A DNA stretch of 64,000 nucleotides from Pogonophryne albipinna (taxonomy: Eukaryota; Chordata; Actinopteri; Perciformes; Artedidraconidae). The stretch lies in contig CM053243.1 of NCBI GenBank assembly GCA_028583405.1, forward strand, positions 25,512,524 to 25,576,523. Direction: 5' to 3'. Positions 63,426 to 64,000 of this stretch are shown here, piece by piece. The notes beneath the pieces were generated by a model, which was not told the origin of the DNA, did not search any database, and was given only the letters and a program-made list of their open reading frames with translations. The translations under genes and the position numbers were made by a program. Each line of letters starts with the position of its first letter. Position 1 is the first letter of the stretch.

Positions 63426-64000
63426 TCACATGTCTATTTGTCCCCTAATGGACATATGACCACCATTTTTTGTGAGTGTCTTAATATTTTTCTTATTAAA
63501 AAATATGTTATATGTTGTAATATTTAACAATTCTGACATGCCACTTAAAATTCTGGCAAAACTGGAAATCCTTTTCTGATCTGAAATGGGTTCCCTTTTG
63601 TTTATTTGATTTCAGTTCCAGGCCAACATAATGAATTCAAGCTTGATTTACTCACCTACAGTACCTGCTGCAAAAAGCCTAAAAGAAAGAAAGTGGTCAT
63701 TTATTGTTGTTGATTTTTTGGTCGTATTTATTCTGGAATTGTCAATCCTAACCTAGAGTCTCAAAGTCCTGGATTCAGAGGAAAGTGAGAAATCCTGCAG
63801 TGCGTCACTTTCTTCCCCCCCACCAGTCCGATCTGATTTGTTCCTCTGAGTGCATCGTCTGGTAAAAAATGTCAGAGCTGTGTATGAACTGAGACGGACC
63901 CATATCTGTTTGGGAGATCACAATGGTCTCTTCTCCTGGGGTCTTTCACATTCCTCTGCATTGCAGTTTTACACTTTTTTGGACGTCGAGATACATTTTC
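63426..64000. other. Intronic sequence, nothing recognised
   Basis: No supported feature to the window end. Confidence 0.5.

Overview
The window reads as nuclear DNA of a ray-finned (teleost) fish. It is AT-rich, almost gene-free, and full of fish-type transposable elements: L2-like and CR1/Rex-like LINEs, a BEL/Pao retroelement, an LTR element, several non-autonomous hAT elements with 8-bp target-site duplications (TSDs), TTAA-flanked elements, a Tc1/mariner relic, and CA/TG/GATA microsatellites. There are no bacterial features: no operons, no closely packed genes, no CRISPR.

Only one host coding exon was recognised, at 26231-26389 on the + strand. It is 159 bp, phase 1 at both ends, with a good acceptor and a GTGAGT donor. 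Its 53 codons match the second exon of a glypican, closest to glypican-6 (gpc6). Exons 1 and 3 are not seen, so 1-26230 and 26390-64000 are most simply the flanking introns. Long introns fit the very large introns of GPC6 in other vertebrates.

Layout: 1-8800 is plain intron with one old dispersed repeat (about 3705-3900). A 310-bp MITE lies at 8806-9115. A nested nest fills 10247-19600: an L2-like LINE (minus strand) is split in two by a BEL/Pao element (minus), which is itself split by a non-autonomous LTR element (plus) built mainly of coding-frame minisatellites. 19600-26230 is plain intron with two back-to-back near-perfect palindromes at 25592-25684. After the exon come a hAT element (28011-28374) and a second copy of the LTR element (29350-32784), whose LTR is split by a 1.2-kb terminal-inverted-repeat element. 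32800-37880 is plain. A CR1/Rex-like LINE runs 37885-42270, broken by a hAT element and by a 2.1-kb palindrome-bordered element. From 42.3 to 64 kb, intron alternates with a TTAA element (48450-49320), hAT elements (52169-53112, 55488-56754, 62051-63417, the last with a TTAA MITE inside), a mariner relic, a possible MITE (58692-59419) and microsatellites.

No cellular pathway beyond the glypican gene can be read here. The most notable structures are the three-layer insertion with a 28-bp inverted BEL patch at its border, the LTR element whose two copies both stop at the same internal point without a 3' LTR, and the twin palindromes. None of these demonstrates a new functional system. Family and age calls are by eye and could not be checked against a repeat library.
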